Assembly: GCA_002163245.1 (NCBI GenBank) | Contig: MAAL01000004.1 | Location: 1-53,002, forward strand | From: Gammaproteobacteria bacterium 42_54_T18 | Lineage (GTDB): Bacteria > Pseudomonadota > Gammaproteobacteria > Pseudomonadales > Ketobacteraceae | DNA length: 53,002 nt | Direction of reading: 5' to 3' | Notes under the pieces: generated by a model | Told to the model about the DNA's origin: nothing | The model's database searches: none | The model's input: the letters and a program-made list of their open reading frames with translations, nothing else | Made by a program: the position numbers and the translations under genes | Part shown: piece by piece, positions 35,137 through 45,900 of the stretch | Position numbering within the stretch: position 1 is the first letter of the stretch | Layout of the letters: every line of letters starts with the position of its first letter

Positions 35137-37635
35137 CTATAAAGAGGAATGACGTACCTTGCGTAAGCTTCCAATCACATTTTCTAATGCTTTGTCGAAT
35201 AAAAGAGCATCATCTATCACAGTAATACTTTTTTGCTTAAATGCATGCGCCAAACCTAACATGCTGTGCTCAGCTACTTTAATACCACTACGATTAACAA
35301 AAATCATTCTGTCCGCAGACTTAATATATGCCGCCAATTTGCAACGCACCGTACTTTCTGGTCCTTTCTCTGGGGTTTCGTTAATATTCACCCAGCTCCC
35401 CACCGCCATCGCTTTGGCTTGAAGATAATCACTATCGTCTACTGCAAGCTCATCCAACTTAACGGATACTGCGGAATTTGACGACGTTTTAGTAATGTCC
35501 AATGACGTTACACGAGAAGGCTTTTTGATATGCTGGACACTTGTACCACTACCCTTATTCTTAGGAGCACTATCATTCTGTGATGGGTTTAATACGCGTT
35601 TCGACACAGTTCCTAATTGATTAATATCATTAGATATCGCTTCTAATAAACTATCTACTGCTTCGCTAGAGCCTTGCTCCTCTCGTTCTAGCGATTCAGG
35701 GGCCTTTTCTCGAAGCACCTTCATCTGCGCTAATTCTAATGCCATTAACATTTCATTAGCATCGAACGGATTGTAAGAAATGCTATCGAAGCCTTCTCGT
35801 AAGCGCTTTAACAGCGTTGGAATCATGTCATATAAAAATTTTCGCTCATTCTTATTTTCTGGGGGGGTCACACTTTTGATCAAATGCCTTGCAACCATGA
35901 CTTTCTTTTGAAAATCTCTGGAATCCCCGCCCTCTTTTAAGTGAGACAAGTACAGCACCTTACTCCATGGGTCACTCAGTATTTTTGTAACCGCTTCGGG
36001 CACAACCGTTCCCCCGATACAATCTTTAATCGCTTTTTCAGTATCACATTTCGCAATATCAGATTTTGCTCGCCCCTCTTCTGCCGTTCTGGTGCGCTGC
36101 TCAATTAATACTGAGCGCCTCTCCTCAATATCAACGAAATCAGTAAAATCACGATCCAGTGTTTCGAACAACACGATATTGTCACTAAAATCATCCAATA
36201 TTGCTTGTACAACAGATCGGATTTTTTCATAAACAGGGTCTTTCGCTAAACGTACCTTAATACCTGAAAGGCCTATTCCTGCTCTCGCCAAGTTATTCAA
36301 CAATCTACGCGCAGGATGACTTCCTCGAGCAAAGAATGCCTGATCCAACATCGCGACTTTAATCATCGGAATTTGAAGTCGACCAATTAGCACTTTCACG
36401 GGGGCTGGCAAACTTTTATCATCTAAAATAAAATCAAATAACATTGAAACCAAATTAATCACGTCGGAATCAACATCCGAAACCTTTTCTGGTCCTTTTT
36501 GCTCCACACGGTTATTAATTTCACTTGATAACAAATCCGTCAATGCCAGGTTAGATACCGACCCTGTAGTTATCGCTGAGGCAAGGGATGGCTGAGCCTG
36601 TTGAATCCCCGACAACACATTCACGAGATCCGGCATACCAATCGCATTTGCTGTGGGCAACATCGAACCAATCACAGGATTCGCGAACTGTGTTGCGCCA
36701 ACGGAGAATGACGAACCTCGAATTGACGACATCAAATCATGTAATTGCCCAATGAGCGCATCCGACTGCGGGTCAACCTGAGCGTATGCGACCTGCTGTT
36801 GATTGACAGGTTGCTGTGAACCCAACTGCTGAGGAGTAGATTGCTGAGACGGCACATCCTGAGTCATAGTCGGTGAAACAGAAGGTTGAGCTACCGGTTG
36901 ATTATGTTGTTGCAATGCATCCTGGTCTGCCAGCACCCCTGCACTAGCCATCAATTGATTTCCATGCTCCAAAACCTTATGGAAATTATTTAACACATGA
37001 CGTTCGAATAATTTATATACAATAAGTTTATATTTAATCTCAAAGGTTAACTCATCAACCGCCCCTCGAAATGCATCACAAACAAGTCGCGGCGATAAGG
37101 GGATATTCGAAGAGGACACCTCTACGTTCATCGCCAGTACATCTAGCCGTTGTGTAAAATGCACAAGTCCTTGGTTGTTTTCATTTGATGTTCGAGACAC
37201 CATAGACTCAATCGCGACGTTCTCTTCAACCTCATCAACCTGCATAATGGAGAGTTCATCCGCACTGGATATAGCCTCTATAACCGGCTGATTTAAAGGG
37301 GATGATGGATCGGGGAATTCTCTAAATAAATTGGCAACATTTTTATATAATTTGCGTTCAATACTTTTACGAAGCAGGCGTACTTCACGCATTGCTGCCA
37401 AATGTGCTTCTTGTTCTTGGTTATTTCCAGCCTTTTCTGCTGATTCAAAAAATACATCATCAGCCTGACCAAACATGCCACCCATCAATTGATGTAAATC
37501 TTCCAGTACTAAATTTCTCAGCTCTTTATAAAGAGACGGTAACCGAATATTTTGTACGGTATTTTTTTTATCCACCTGCTCTCCCTTGGCTGTTGCCATA
37601 GTGGATACACATTTGAGATTGGGCTTATGTGCCAT
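35137..37635 (-). CDS. DUF1631 family protein with PilZ-like C-terminal region
   Basis: A large cytoplasmic protein of 832 residues in the DUF1631 family. It is mostly helical, with a Gln/Pro-rich disordered stretch at about 255-310 and another low-complexity linker near 690-730. The last 100 residues (VGSWVNINETPEKGPESTVRCKLAAYI, IFVNRSGIKVAEHSMLGLAHAF) resemble a divergent PilZ-type beta-barrel; the canonical RxxxR c-di-GMP motif is not obvious. In P. aeruginosa a DUF1631 gene also sits between ampD and nadC. The frame opens at a TTG (37695), but ATG 37635 has GAGG 8 bases before it and is preferred. Function unknown. Confidence 0.85.
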   Translation of the reverse strand: MAHKPNLKCVSTMATAKGEQVDKKNTVQNIRLPSLYKELRNLVLEDLHQLMGGMFGQADDVFFESAEKAGNNQEQEAHLAAMREVRLLRKSIERKLYKNVANLFREFPDPSSPLNQPVIEAISSADELSIMQVDEVEENVAIESMVSRTSNENNQGLVHFTQRLDVLAMNVEVSSSNIPLSPRLVCDAFRGAVDELTFEIKYKLIVYKLFERHVLNNFHKVLEHGNQLMASAGVLADQDALQQHNQPVAQPSVSPTMTQDVPSQQSTPQQLGSQQPVNQQQVAYAQVDPQSDALIGQLHDLMSSIRGSSFSVGATQFANPVIGSMLPTANAIGMPDLVNVLSGIQQAQPSLASAITTGSVSNLALTDLLSSEINNRVEQKGPEKVSDVDSDVINLVSMLFDFILDDKSLPAPVKVLIGRLQIPMIKVAMLDQAFFARGSHPARRLLNNLARAGIGLSGIKVRLAKDPVYEKIRSVVQAILDDFSDNIVLFETLDRDFTDFVDIEERRSVLIEQRTRTAEEGRAKSDIAKCDTEKAIKDCIGGTVVPEAVTKILSDPWSKVLYLSHLKEGGDSRDFQKKVMVARHLIKSVTPPENKNERKFLYDMIPTLLKRLREGFDSISYNPFDANEMLMALELAQMKVLREKAPESLEREEQGSSEAVDSLLEAISNDINQLGTVSKRVLNPSQNDSAPKNKGSGTSVQHIKKPSRVTSLDITKTSSNSAVSVKLDELAVDDSDYLQAKAMAVGSWVNINETPEKGPESTVRCKLAAYIKSADRMIFVNRSGIKVAEHSMLGLAHAFKQKSITVIDDALLFDKALENVIGSLRKVRHSSL

Positions 37636-38047
37636 AACAATGCCTCGACTTATTACCGTTACAAACTTAGCTAAAAAACCTTTTATGGGGTTCAAAGACT
37701 GTTCAGCCAGCTGACAAAAAAGGTCGCTTATTAACCTTCCTGAACCTCATAAATTGAGTATAGGCTTATTTTTTGTACAAAATAGAGCGTAAAATCGATT
37801 GCGTGAACCGAATCACACAAAAATTGACTCTTTTTTGATCGGAAAATGACTGTATTTTGACTGACAAAACTATAAATTCTTCCGCATCACTTTAAGTCAT
37901 TGAACCTATACAGGTTTGATATTTTTAACGTACACTTCAAACCTTATCTTGTTTTGAATTTTTCTAATTGCAATAACGCCTGAGAGCTTTCATCTCGGCA
38001 CTTTTGCTTATAAAACACACGTCTAATCACAATATAAGGCCTTCTGC
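37636..38047. other. Divergent intergenic region between the DUF1631 gene and the alanine symporter
   Basis: About 410 bases, AT-rich, with no convincing ORF. TTGAC-type hexamers occur at several places (near 37826 and 37857), and TATAAA follows the second one, so promoters for both flanking genes may lie here, but no pair has ideal spacing. I looked for the paired motifs of a glycine riboswitch, which often precedes such symporters, and did not find them. Confidence 0.5.
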
Positions 38048-40296
<2,249 letters not shown>

Positions 40297-40497
40297 CGAT
40301 AATACCCACCTAATTTCACACTATATTTTGTACTGTTTTTCTAAAACCTTCACATCCATTCTAGGCTTACATTCAAAGTGACACAGCACGTCACTTGATG
40401 ACGCAGAATGATTTATGAGCCATATCAAAATCCCCAAAACATCTAGGAAAATCAAAAAAACCCTTTAAAAACAAATCATTACTAATAAAATAAAACC

Positions 40498-40513
40498 TGG
40501 CACAATGCATGCA
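40498..40513 (+). promoter_or_regulatory. Sigma-54 (-24/-12) promoter of the first pilin
   Basis: TGGCAC at 40498-40503 and TGCA at 40510-40513 place the invariant GG and GC 12 bases apart, matching the RpoN consensus TGGCACG-N4-TTGCW with two changes. The predicted start is near 40524, leaving a leader of about 98 bases. Upstream at 40377-40410, GTGACAC/GTCAC/TGAC elements could be PilR-type sites. P. aeruginosa pilA is known to use RpoN and PilR. The rest of the 325-base gap after nadC holds no gene. Confidence 0.8.
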
Positions 40514-40526
40514 AACATGTACAGCA

Positions 40527-40590
40527 AGACTTACTTCTTGGCCCCTTCTTCAATATCTACGAAGAAACCAGGATGTTGAAGAAGAAGTCT
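40527..40590 (+). promoter_or_regulatory. Structured 5' leader of the first pilin mRNA
   Basis: AGACTT-A-CTTCTT at 40527-40539 pairs with AAGAAGAAGTCT at 40579-40590 (12 pairs, one bulged A). Inside it TTGG...TTCTTC pairs with GAAGAA...CCAGG. The structure ends about 20 bases before the GAGGAA ribosome site. It may stabilise the transcript or affect translation. Confidence 0.5.
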
Positions 40591-40621
40591 ATAATCAATT
40601 TTAAATTTTGAGGAATTAAAC

Positions 40622-41125
40622 ATGAAAATAGTACAACAAGGTTTTACTCTGATTGAATTAATGATCGTAATCGCGATAATCGGTATTTTGGCGTCGGTTG
40701 CCCTACCTGCATACCAAGATTACACCATTCGTGCGAAAGTTGCAGAAGGTCCAATTTTGGCAAGCGGCCTTAAGGCTGGCGTAACTGAATCTTTTGTTGA
40801 TGATGGAGTGGACGGTATAGCCCGCTATGCACAAGTAATTATCGATGGTCAACTTAACCTTGTCACTGAAAAGATGACAGCAGTTGTAGTTGATGCAGCA
40901 ACAGGGCACATCACTATGACGCTAGGTGGTATTGCACAATTAGGCGGTGCCGATGTTATTGCTTTCTCTCCACACATTAGAGGCGGCACCCTTACTGCAG
41001 CAAATGCTACTGGATCGATTCAATGGGTTTGTGCTGGAGCCACTGGCGCAAAAGCAACTGCAAATTATGCAGCCCACACAACAGGCACAATTCTTGACAA
41101 TTACCTCCCCAATGAGTGCAGATAA
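40622..41125 (+). CDS. pilA: Type IV major pilin, copy 1
   Basis: A 167-residue type IVa prepilin. It has a short leader MKIVQQG, PilD cleavage before Phe8 (FTLIELMIV) and Glu at mature position 5, followed by the hydrophobic N-terminal helix [19 protein letters not shown]-terminal disulfide loop runs between Cys in IQWVCAG and Cys in LPNECR. GAGGA lies about 8 bases upstream. Preceded by a sigma-54 promoter and followed by a strong terminator, so it forms its own transcript. It is clearly homologous to the pilin at 42206; its position after nadC is that of pilA in Pseudomonas. Confidence 0.95.
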   Translation: MKIVQQGFTLIELMIVIAIIGILASVALPAYQDYTIRAKVAEGPILASGLKAGVTESFVDDGVDGIARYAQVIIDGQLNLVTEKMTAVVVDAATGHITMTLGGIAQLGGADVIAFSPHIRGGTLTAANATGSIQWVCAGATGAKATANYAAHTTGTILDNYLPNECR

Positions 41126-41150
41126 CCCCTAGAATTACAGCGCTCCGGCA

Positions 41151-41190
41151 CAACAATAAAAAGGCTCCTAACGGAGCCTTTTTATTGTTG
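41151..41190 (+). terminator. Strong terminator after pilin copy 1
   Basis: An 18-base arm (41151-41168) is perfectly complementary to 41173-41190 with a TAAC loop, containing the core GGCTCC/GGAGCC, followed by TTTTT. It lies about 25 bases after the pilin stop and about 20 bases before the TfpX/TfpZ gene, so that gene is read by read-through or from another promoter. A-rich sequence on the 5' side means it could also terminate the opposite strand. Confidence 0.92.
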
Positions 41191-41210
41191 TTTTTATAAA
41201 AGAGGGTAAC

Positions 41211-41972
41211 ATGTTCTTTTCGAAACAAATAAGCAGCAGAGCCCACAAAGCTCGATTGATAGCTTTCTTAACTCACCTAACCCTTAGCCTTTCATTGTTC
41301 GCCATCTTATTGGCAATAATTTACTTCGCGTGGTTTCCTCATGCTTTATTTGAAGCGAGCGGCGGCCTGGAGGGAATAACAATTATTGCAGCTGTCGACA
41401 TCGTTTTAGGGCCACTGCTCACACTAGTCGTATACGACATAACTAAAACCAAATGGCATTTAGTTCGCGATATTGGGGTAATTACCGCCCTCCAATTATC
41501 ATGCCTAGTAGCAGGCACACTTATCGTCAACCAAGCGAAACCCATTGCTGTCGTTCACGTTTACGACACCTTTCACGTCATTAGCAAACCAGACTTTAAC
41601 TCGCGGGGCATTGATCCAAGCCCATTAACAGAATTCACAGGAAGCTACCCAAAAATACTATACACAGCTACAGAAACGAACCCTATTGCCTTTTTAACAA
41701 AAAGCACCCTAGATAAATTAAACAAAAAAATACCACTTCAATGGCGACTAAGCGCTTATAGGGCCATACCCCAAAACGCTGAAGAAATAAACCGCATATT
41801 GCAAAGCAGCAAAGCCGCGTCACGAGAATGCATCACCCAAAATATTACTTCGAGATACACCTCCGGAACCGTTTGCTTCAACCCTAACAACCTCATATTC
41901 ACAGACTTTAAGGAAGGCCAATCCATACCGCTACTGAATAAAGCTGAAATCAAAGTACAAACAGCTCCTTAA
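41211..41972 (+). CDS. TfpX/TfpZ family type IV pilin accessory protein
   Basis: A 253-residue inner-membrane protein with three predicted membrane helices (about 20-45, 55-75 and 88-106, e.g. FAILLAIIYFAWFPHALF and TIIAAVDIVLGPLLTLVVYD) and a 140-residue periplasmic C-terminal part with two Cys (residues about 209 and 222). The N-terminal pattern FPHALFEASGG and DIVLGPLLTLVVYD fits the TfpX/TfpZ accessory family that accompanies particular pilin types in Pseudomonas and modulates pilin surface levels. It sits between two pilin genes. No good separate promoter is visible after the terminator upstream. Confidence 0.85.
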   Translation: MFFSKQISSRAHKARLIAFLTHLTLSLSLFAILLAIIYFAWFPHALFEASGGLEGITIIAAVDIVLGPLLTLVVYDITKTKWHLVRDIGVITALQLSCLVAGTLIVNQAKPIAVVHVYDTFHVISKPDFNSRGIDPSPLTEFTGSYPKILYTATETNPIAFLTKSTLDKLNKKIPLQWRLSAYRAIPQNAEEINRILQSSKAASRECITQNITSRYTSGTVCFNPNNLIFTDFKEGQSIPLLNKAEIKVQTAP

Positions 41973-42104
41973 CGCCCCCTACAGAGCTCTACCCTACAAA
42001 AAATGTCACTAGCTGACACTACACAACCAACAAATAGCAAAATCGAGCCCAGGCGCCCAAACTTTTCTACGTGCAATCAAGCGCTTACAAAAAACAGACT
42101 GACA

Positions 42105-42120
42105 TGGCACAAAGGCTGCT
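42105..42120 (+). promoter_or_regulatory. Sigma-54 (-24/-12) promoter of the second pilin
   Basis: TGGCAC at 42105-42110 and TGCT at 42117-42120, with GG and GC 12 bases apart, a near-consensus RpoN promoter. The predicted start is near 42131, 75 bases before the ATG. The 233-base gap after the TfpX gene contains nothing else I can identify. Confidence 0.82.
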
Positions 42121-42205
42121 TAATATGTAGTGTGACTGAACCACTCAGCCTGTCATGCCTACATCAGTGTTAGCGTAGGGCTACCTGCTCATAGAGGAAT
42201 AACGC

Positions 42206-42730
42206 ATGGACAGAAATACCCAAGGCTTCACACTGATCGAATTAATGATTGTTATCGCTATTATCGGCATCCTTTCATCAACGGCGATACCTGCGTATCA
42301 AGATTACACTGTTCGCTCAAAAATTTCAGAAGGCTTTGTATTTTCCAGCGGCTTTAAGGCAGGCGTAAGCGAATCATTTTCTGACGACGGAGTAGCTGGC
42401 ATCACGAGATATGCCGCAGTAGTCACTGTAGATAACTTTACCACCAGAAAAATCAACGGCGTCGTTATAGGAACCGCCGCTGGCGACATGGGCAATATTG
42501 TAATCACTTATAACACCAACTCCGCAACTGGAGGCATCGCCCAAATAACGGGTACCGACACCATCGTATACTCACCTAGCATCAGCGGCAACACTCTTTC
42601 AAATGCAAATATATCTGGTGCAATACAATGGGTTTGTGCTGGAGCCTCTGGAACTAAAGCTGCCACAATATACGCCAACCGTCAACTAGGCAGCGTTCCC
42701 AATAGATACCTACCTGCAGAGTGCAAGTAA
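42206..42730 (+). CDS. Type IV major pilin, copy 2
   Basis: A 174-residue type IVa prepilin with leader MDRNTQG, cleavage before FTLIELMIV, Glu5 and the usual helix [17 protein letters not shown]. It shares with copy 1 the SEGF/AEGP region, GLKAGV-ESF-DDGV, GGIAQ, the [15 protein letters not shown] block and the terminal Cys (LPAECK), giving the same disulfide loop. The central region differs, with extra Asn/Thr residues. AGAGGA lies about 7 bases before the ATG. It has its own sigma-54 promoter. The next gene is pilB after 210 bases with no strong terminator seen. Confidence 0.94.
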   Translation: MDRNTQGFTLIELMIVIAIIGILSSTAIPAYQDYTVRSKISEGFVFSSGFKAGVSESFSDDGVAGITRYAAVVTVDNFTTRKINGVVIGTAAGDMGNIVITYNTNSATGGIAQITGTDTIVYSPSISGNTLSNANISGAIQWVCAGASGTKAATIYANRQLGSVPNRYLPAECK

Positions 42731-42940
42731 CTATCACATTCTTTATAATCAACTTTTTATATCCTCTCCCAATTACCATGCCTTTTCTCCAACACGCGGG
42801 AAAACATACCCTCCCCCCTTAATAAATCCCATAACTAATAGCATCTCAAAAATTAGCCGCTAAACTATTAATTATAGGATCAAAACAAGTTATGCTTGGG
42901 TGGGCGGAAGCACATTGCAACTTGCCAAACAGGACTATCA

Positions 42941-44644
42941 ATGGGTAACAACAAACAAACACTACTTAGCGGGCTCGCTAAACGACTAATTAATGACAGC
43001 CTTATCGAAGAGACCGCAATCCAAAGTGCCTCCGATGCCGCACACTCACAAAAAATACCACTCGTTACTTACCTCGTTCAAAATGACCTTATCAATGCCA
43101 ACCAATTAGCTCAAGTTGCCGCTGACGAATTCGGCACCCCTATCGTACAACTGGAAGCCCTCGACCCAGAAACATTCCCCAAAGAACTCATAAGCGAAGC
43201 ATTAATTCGAAAGCACAGAGCATTACCTCTGTACAAGCGTGGAACTCGGTTATTTATTGCTGTATCAGACCCAACAAACCTTCATGCCGTCGATGAAATA
43301 AAATTCAACACAGGTCTAAACATAGAGACAGTCGTAACAGCAGAAGATCATTTAAACCAGGCTATAGAGTCTTTCCTCGATCAACAAGACACCAGCCTTG
43401 ATGATATGGGTGATACCGACTTAGACGACCTTGACATAGAGAGTGGCGTCGAAAAAGAAGAAGATACCGATACTGGTGATGACGCACCCATCGTTCGATT
43501 TGTAAACAAAATACTCCTCGACGCTATCAAAACGGGTGCATCAGACATCCATTTTGAGCCCTACGAAAAAGCCTATAGAATCAGGCTAAGAACCGACGGC
43601 ATTTTAAAGGAAGTCGCCCGCCCTCCAGTCAACCTTTCCGGAAAACTTGCCGCTCGACTAAAAGTCATGTCTCGCATGGACATATCTGAACGAAGAATCC
43701 CTCAAGATGGGAGAATAAAATTAAAACTGTCCAAAACTAGGGCTATTGACTTTCGGGTTAGCACGTTGCCCACGCTATTTGGGGAAAAAGTCGTATTACG
43801 AATACTTGACCCTGACAGTGCAAAATTAGGCATTGATGCTCTTGGTTACGAAGAGAGTCAAAAAAAGCTTTTCCTAGATGCGCTGGACCAACCCCAGGGC
43901 ATGATATTAGTAACAGGCCCAACAGGCAGTGGAAAGACAGTTTCTCTCTATACAGGTCTCAACATCCTCAACACCCCGGAAAGAAACATTTCCACAGCGG
44001 AAGACCCTGTGGAAATCAACCTGGAAGGTATAAATCAAGTCAATGTACATGCAAAAGTCGGATTGAATTTTGGCACGGCCCTCAGGGCATTTTTACGTCA
44101 AGATCCAGATATTGTAATGGTTGGAGAAATACGAGATTTAGAAACTGGAGAAATTGCCATTAAGGCAGCTCAAACTGGCCACTTAGTGCTATCTACACTT
44201 CATACTAATAGCGCACCAGAAACGTTAACTCGTCTAAGGAATATGGGCGTTCCTTCGTTTAATATAGCGACATCAGTCTCCCTGATAATAGCCCAGCGCC
44301 TCGCTCGCAGACTTTGCAAACATTGTAAAGAACCTGCTAACGTTCCCCACGAAGCATTGATGGCTCAGGGGTTTGCTGAAAACGAAGTGGAGTCAATCTC
44401 CCTATATAAGGCCGTTGGTTGCGAAAAGTGCGCTGCAGGCTATAAGGGTCGCGTTGGCATCTACGAGGTAGTGAAAATCACTGACAAAATAGGGCGAATC
44501 ATTATGGAAGATGGCAATGCTATACAGATAGCTGATGCAGCTAGGGAAGAAGGCTTTAACGACCTACGTGCAAGCGGGCTAGAAAAAGCCCGCCAAGGTG
44601 TAACTAGCCTGGAAGAAGTTAACAGAGTCACAACAGGACATTAA
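42941..44644 (+). CDS. pilB: Type IV pilus extension ATPase PilB
   Basis: A hexameric secretion ATPase that powers pilin polymerisation. It is 567 residues. The N-terminal GSPII_E/MshEN domain (about 20-160) is followed by an acidic linker (DDMGDTDLDDLDIE, 173-186), the catalytic domain with Walker A GPTGSGKTVSLY, the Asp box, Walker B DPDIVMVGEIRD and the His box TGHLVLSTLHTNSAPETL. A tetra-cysteine zinc motif follows (LCKHCKEP ... CEKCAAGYKGRVG). The ATG at 42941 with AGGA 6 bases before is preferred over the open frame from 42896. Start of the pilB-pilC-pilD run; pilC begins 1 base after its stop. Confidence 0.97.
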   Translation: MGNNKQTLLSGLAKRLINDSLIEETAIQSASDAAHSQKIPLVTYLVQNDLINANQLAQVAADEFGTPIVQLEALDPETFPKELISEALIRKHRALPLYKRGTRLFIAVSDPTNLHAVDEIKFNTGLNIETVVTAEDHLNQAIESFLDQQDTSLDDMGDTDLDDLDIESGVEKEEDTDTGDDAPIVRFVNKILLDAIKTGASDIHFEPYEKAYRIRLRTDGILKEVARPPVNLSGKLAARLKVMSRMDISERRIPQDGRIKLKLSKTRAIDFRVSTLPTLFGEKVVLRILDPDSAKLGIDALGYEESQKKLFLDALDQPQGMILVTGPTGSGKTVSLYTGLNILNTPERNISTAEDPVEINLEGINQVNVHAKVGLNFGTALRAFLRQDPDIVMVGEIRDLETGEIAIKAAQTGHLVLSTLHTNSAPETLTRLRNMGVPSFNIATSVSLIIAQRLARRLCKHCKEPANVPHEALMAQGFAENEVESISLYKAVGCEKCAAGYKGRVGIYEVVKITDKIGRIIMEDGNAIQIADAAREEGFNDLRASGLEKARQGVTSLEEVNRVTTGH

Positions 44645-44645
44645 T

Positions 44646-45893
44646 ATGGCAACGGCAACTCAACAAAAGGCGAAGTCAAAACAGGCGCCAAGTTCTACTG
44701 TATTCAAATGGGAAGGGACCGACAAAAAAGGCAACAAGGTAAAAGGGGAAACAACTGCCGCCAGCATGACAATCGTACGTGCAACACTAAGAAAACAAGG
44801 TATAAACACGAAAAAAGTCAGAAAAAAACCAAAAGAATTATTTTCTGCATCCGCGAAAAAGATTTCCCCGTTAGACATTGCACTTTTCACTCGACAGCTA
44901 GCTACAATGATGAAGGCAGGTGTACCACTTGTTCAGTCCTTTGAAATTGTAGCGGATGGTGTTGATAACCCATCCATGAGGGACTTAGTACTAAAAATCA
45001 AAACAGAAGTTGAAGCTGGAAATAGCCTTGCTGCAGCTATAGGCAAGCACCCCATGTACTTCGATGACCTTTTCTGCAGTTTGGTCGATGCAGGCGAACA
45101 GTCTGGTGCTCTCGAAACAATGCTAGATAGAATTGCCATATACAAAGAAAAGTCAGAGGCGCTAAAACTTAAAATTAAAAAAGCATCAAAATACCCGATC
45201 ACAGTACTCATAGTGGCTGGTGTGGTAACGGCAATCCTTCTTCTCAAAGTAGTACCTGTATTTGAAGAGCTATTCTCAAGCTTTGGAGCAGAACTACCCG
45301 CATTTACGCAGATGGTTCTCGGGATGTCTGAATGGATGCAAGAATACTGGTATATATTACTGGGATCTATCATTGGCGGAGCTTTTGCATTTAAGCAAGC
45401 AAAAATCAGATCACAGGCTTTTAACGACGCGTATGACAAAACTATATTAAAACTACCTATTGTCGGAGATATCATATATAAAGCGACAATCGCCCGCTTT
45501 GCTAGAACGCTATCCACCACCTTTTCTGCTGGAGTACCTCTCGTTGAGGCCCTGGATTCAGTTGCTGGCGCCACAGGTAACGTGATCTACCGCAATGCAG
45601 TCAACATTGTAAAAGAGGAAGTATCTTCCGGCACTCAACTTAACGTATCCATGAAAGCCACTGGAGTCTTCCCCCCCATGGCAATACAAATGGTTTCTAT
45701 CGGTGAGGAATCTGGAGCGCTGGATTCGATGCTAGATAAAGTGGCTAATTATTACGAAGACGAAGTCGACAATGCTGTCGACGGACTAACCAGCATGATG
45801 GAACCCTTAATCATGGCATTTCTAGGCGTAGTTATCGGTGGATTGATAGTCGCGATGTACCTACCTATATTCCAACTCGGAGCTGTGGTATAA
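44646..45893 (+). CDS. pilC: Type IV pilus inner-membrane platform protein PilC
   Basis: A polytopic platform protein of the GspF/PilC family, 415 residues, coupling PilB to the growing pilus. Two T2SSF domains (about 75-195 and 280-400) share the repeats FTRQLATMMKAGVPLVQSFE and FARTLSTTFSAGVPLVEALD, each ending with a membrane helix. IGEESGALDSMLDKVANYYE and the C-terminal PLIMAFLGVVIGGLIVAMYLP are typical. An N-terminal cytoplasmic extension (KWEGTDKKGNKVKGE) is as in Pseudomonas PilC. It is adjacent to pilB and 7 bases before pilD. Confidence 0.97.
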   Translation: MATATQQKAKSKQAPSSTVFKWEGTDKKGNKVKGETTAASMTIVRATLRKQGINTKKVRKKPKELFSASAKKISPLDIALFTRQLATMMKAGVPLVQSFEIVADGVDNPSMRDLVLKIKTEVEAGNSLAAAIGKHPMYFDDLFCSLVDAGEQSGALETMLDRIAIYKEKSEALKLKIKKASKYPITVLIVAGVVTAILLLKVVPVFEELFSSFGAELPAFTQMVLGMSEWMQEYWYILLGSIIGGAFAFKQAKIRSQAFNDAYDKTILKLPIVGDIIYKATIARFARTLSTTFSAGVPLVEALDSVAGATGNVIYRNAVNIVKEEVSSGTQLNVSMKATGVFPPMAIQMVSIGEESGALDSMLDKVANYYEDEVDNAVDGLTSMMEPLIMAFLGVVIGGLIVAMYLPIFQLGAVV

Positions 45894-45900
45894 AGCGTAC

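Noticed and set aside
37700-38047. Possible glycine riboswitch before the alanine/glycine symporter
   Set aside because: No tandem aptamer motifs (such as the CCGAAGG element) are visible on the plus strand.
44575-44597. GC-rich hairpin GCGGGCT/AGCCCGC near the end of pilB
   Set aside because: It has no T tract and lies in coding sequence translated straight into pilC; probably a coincidence of codons.
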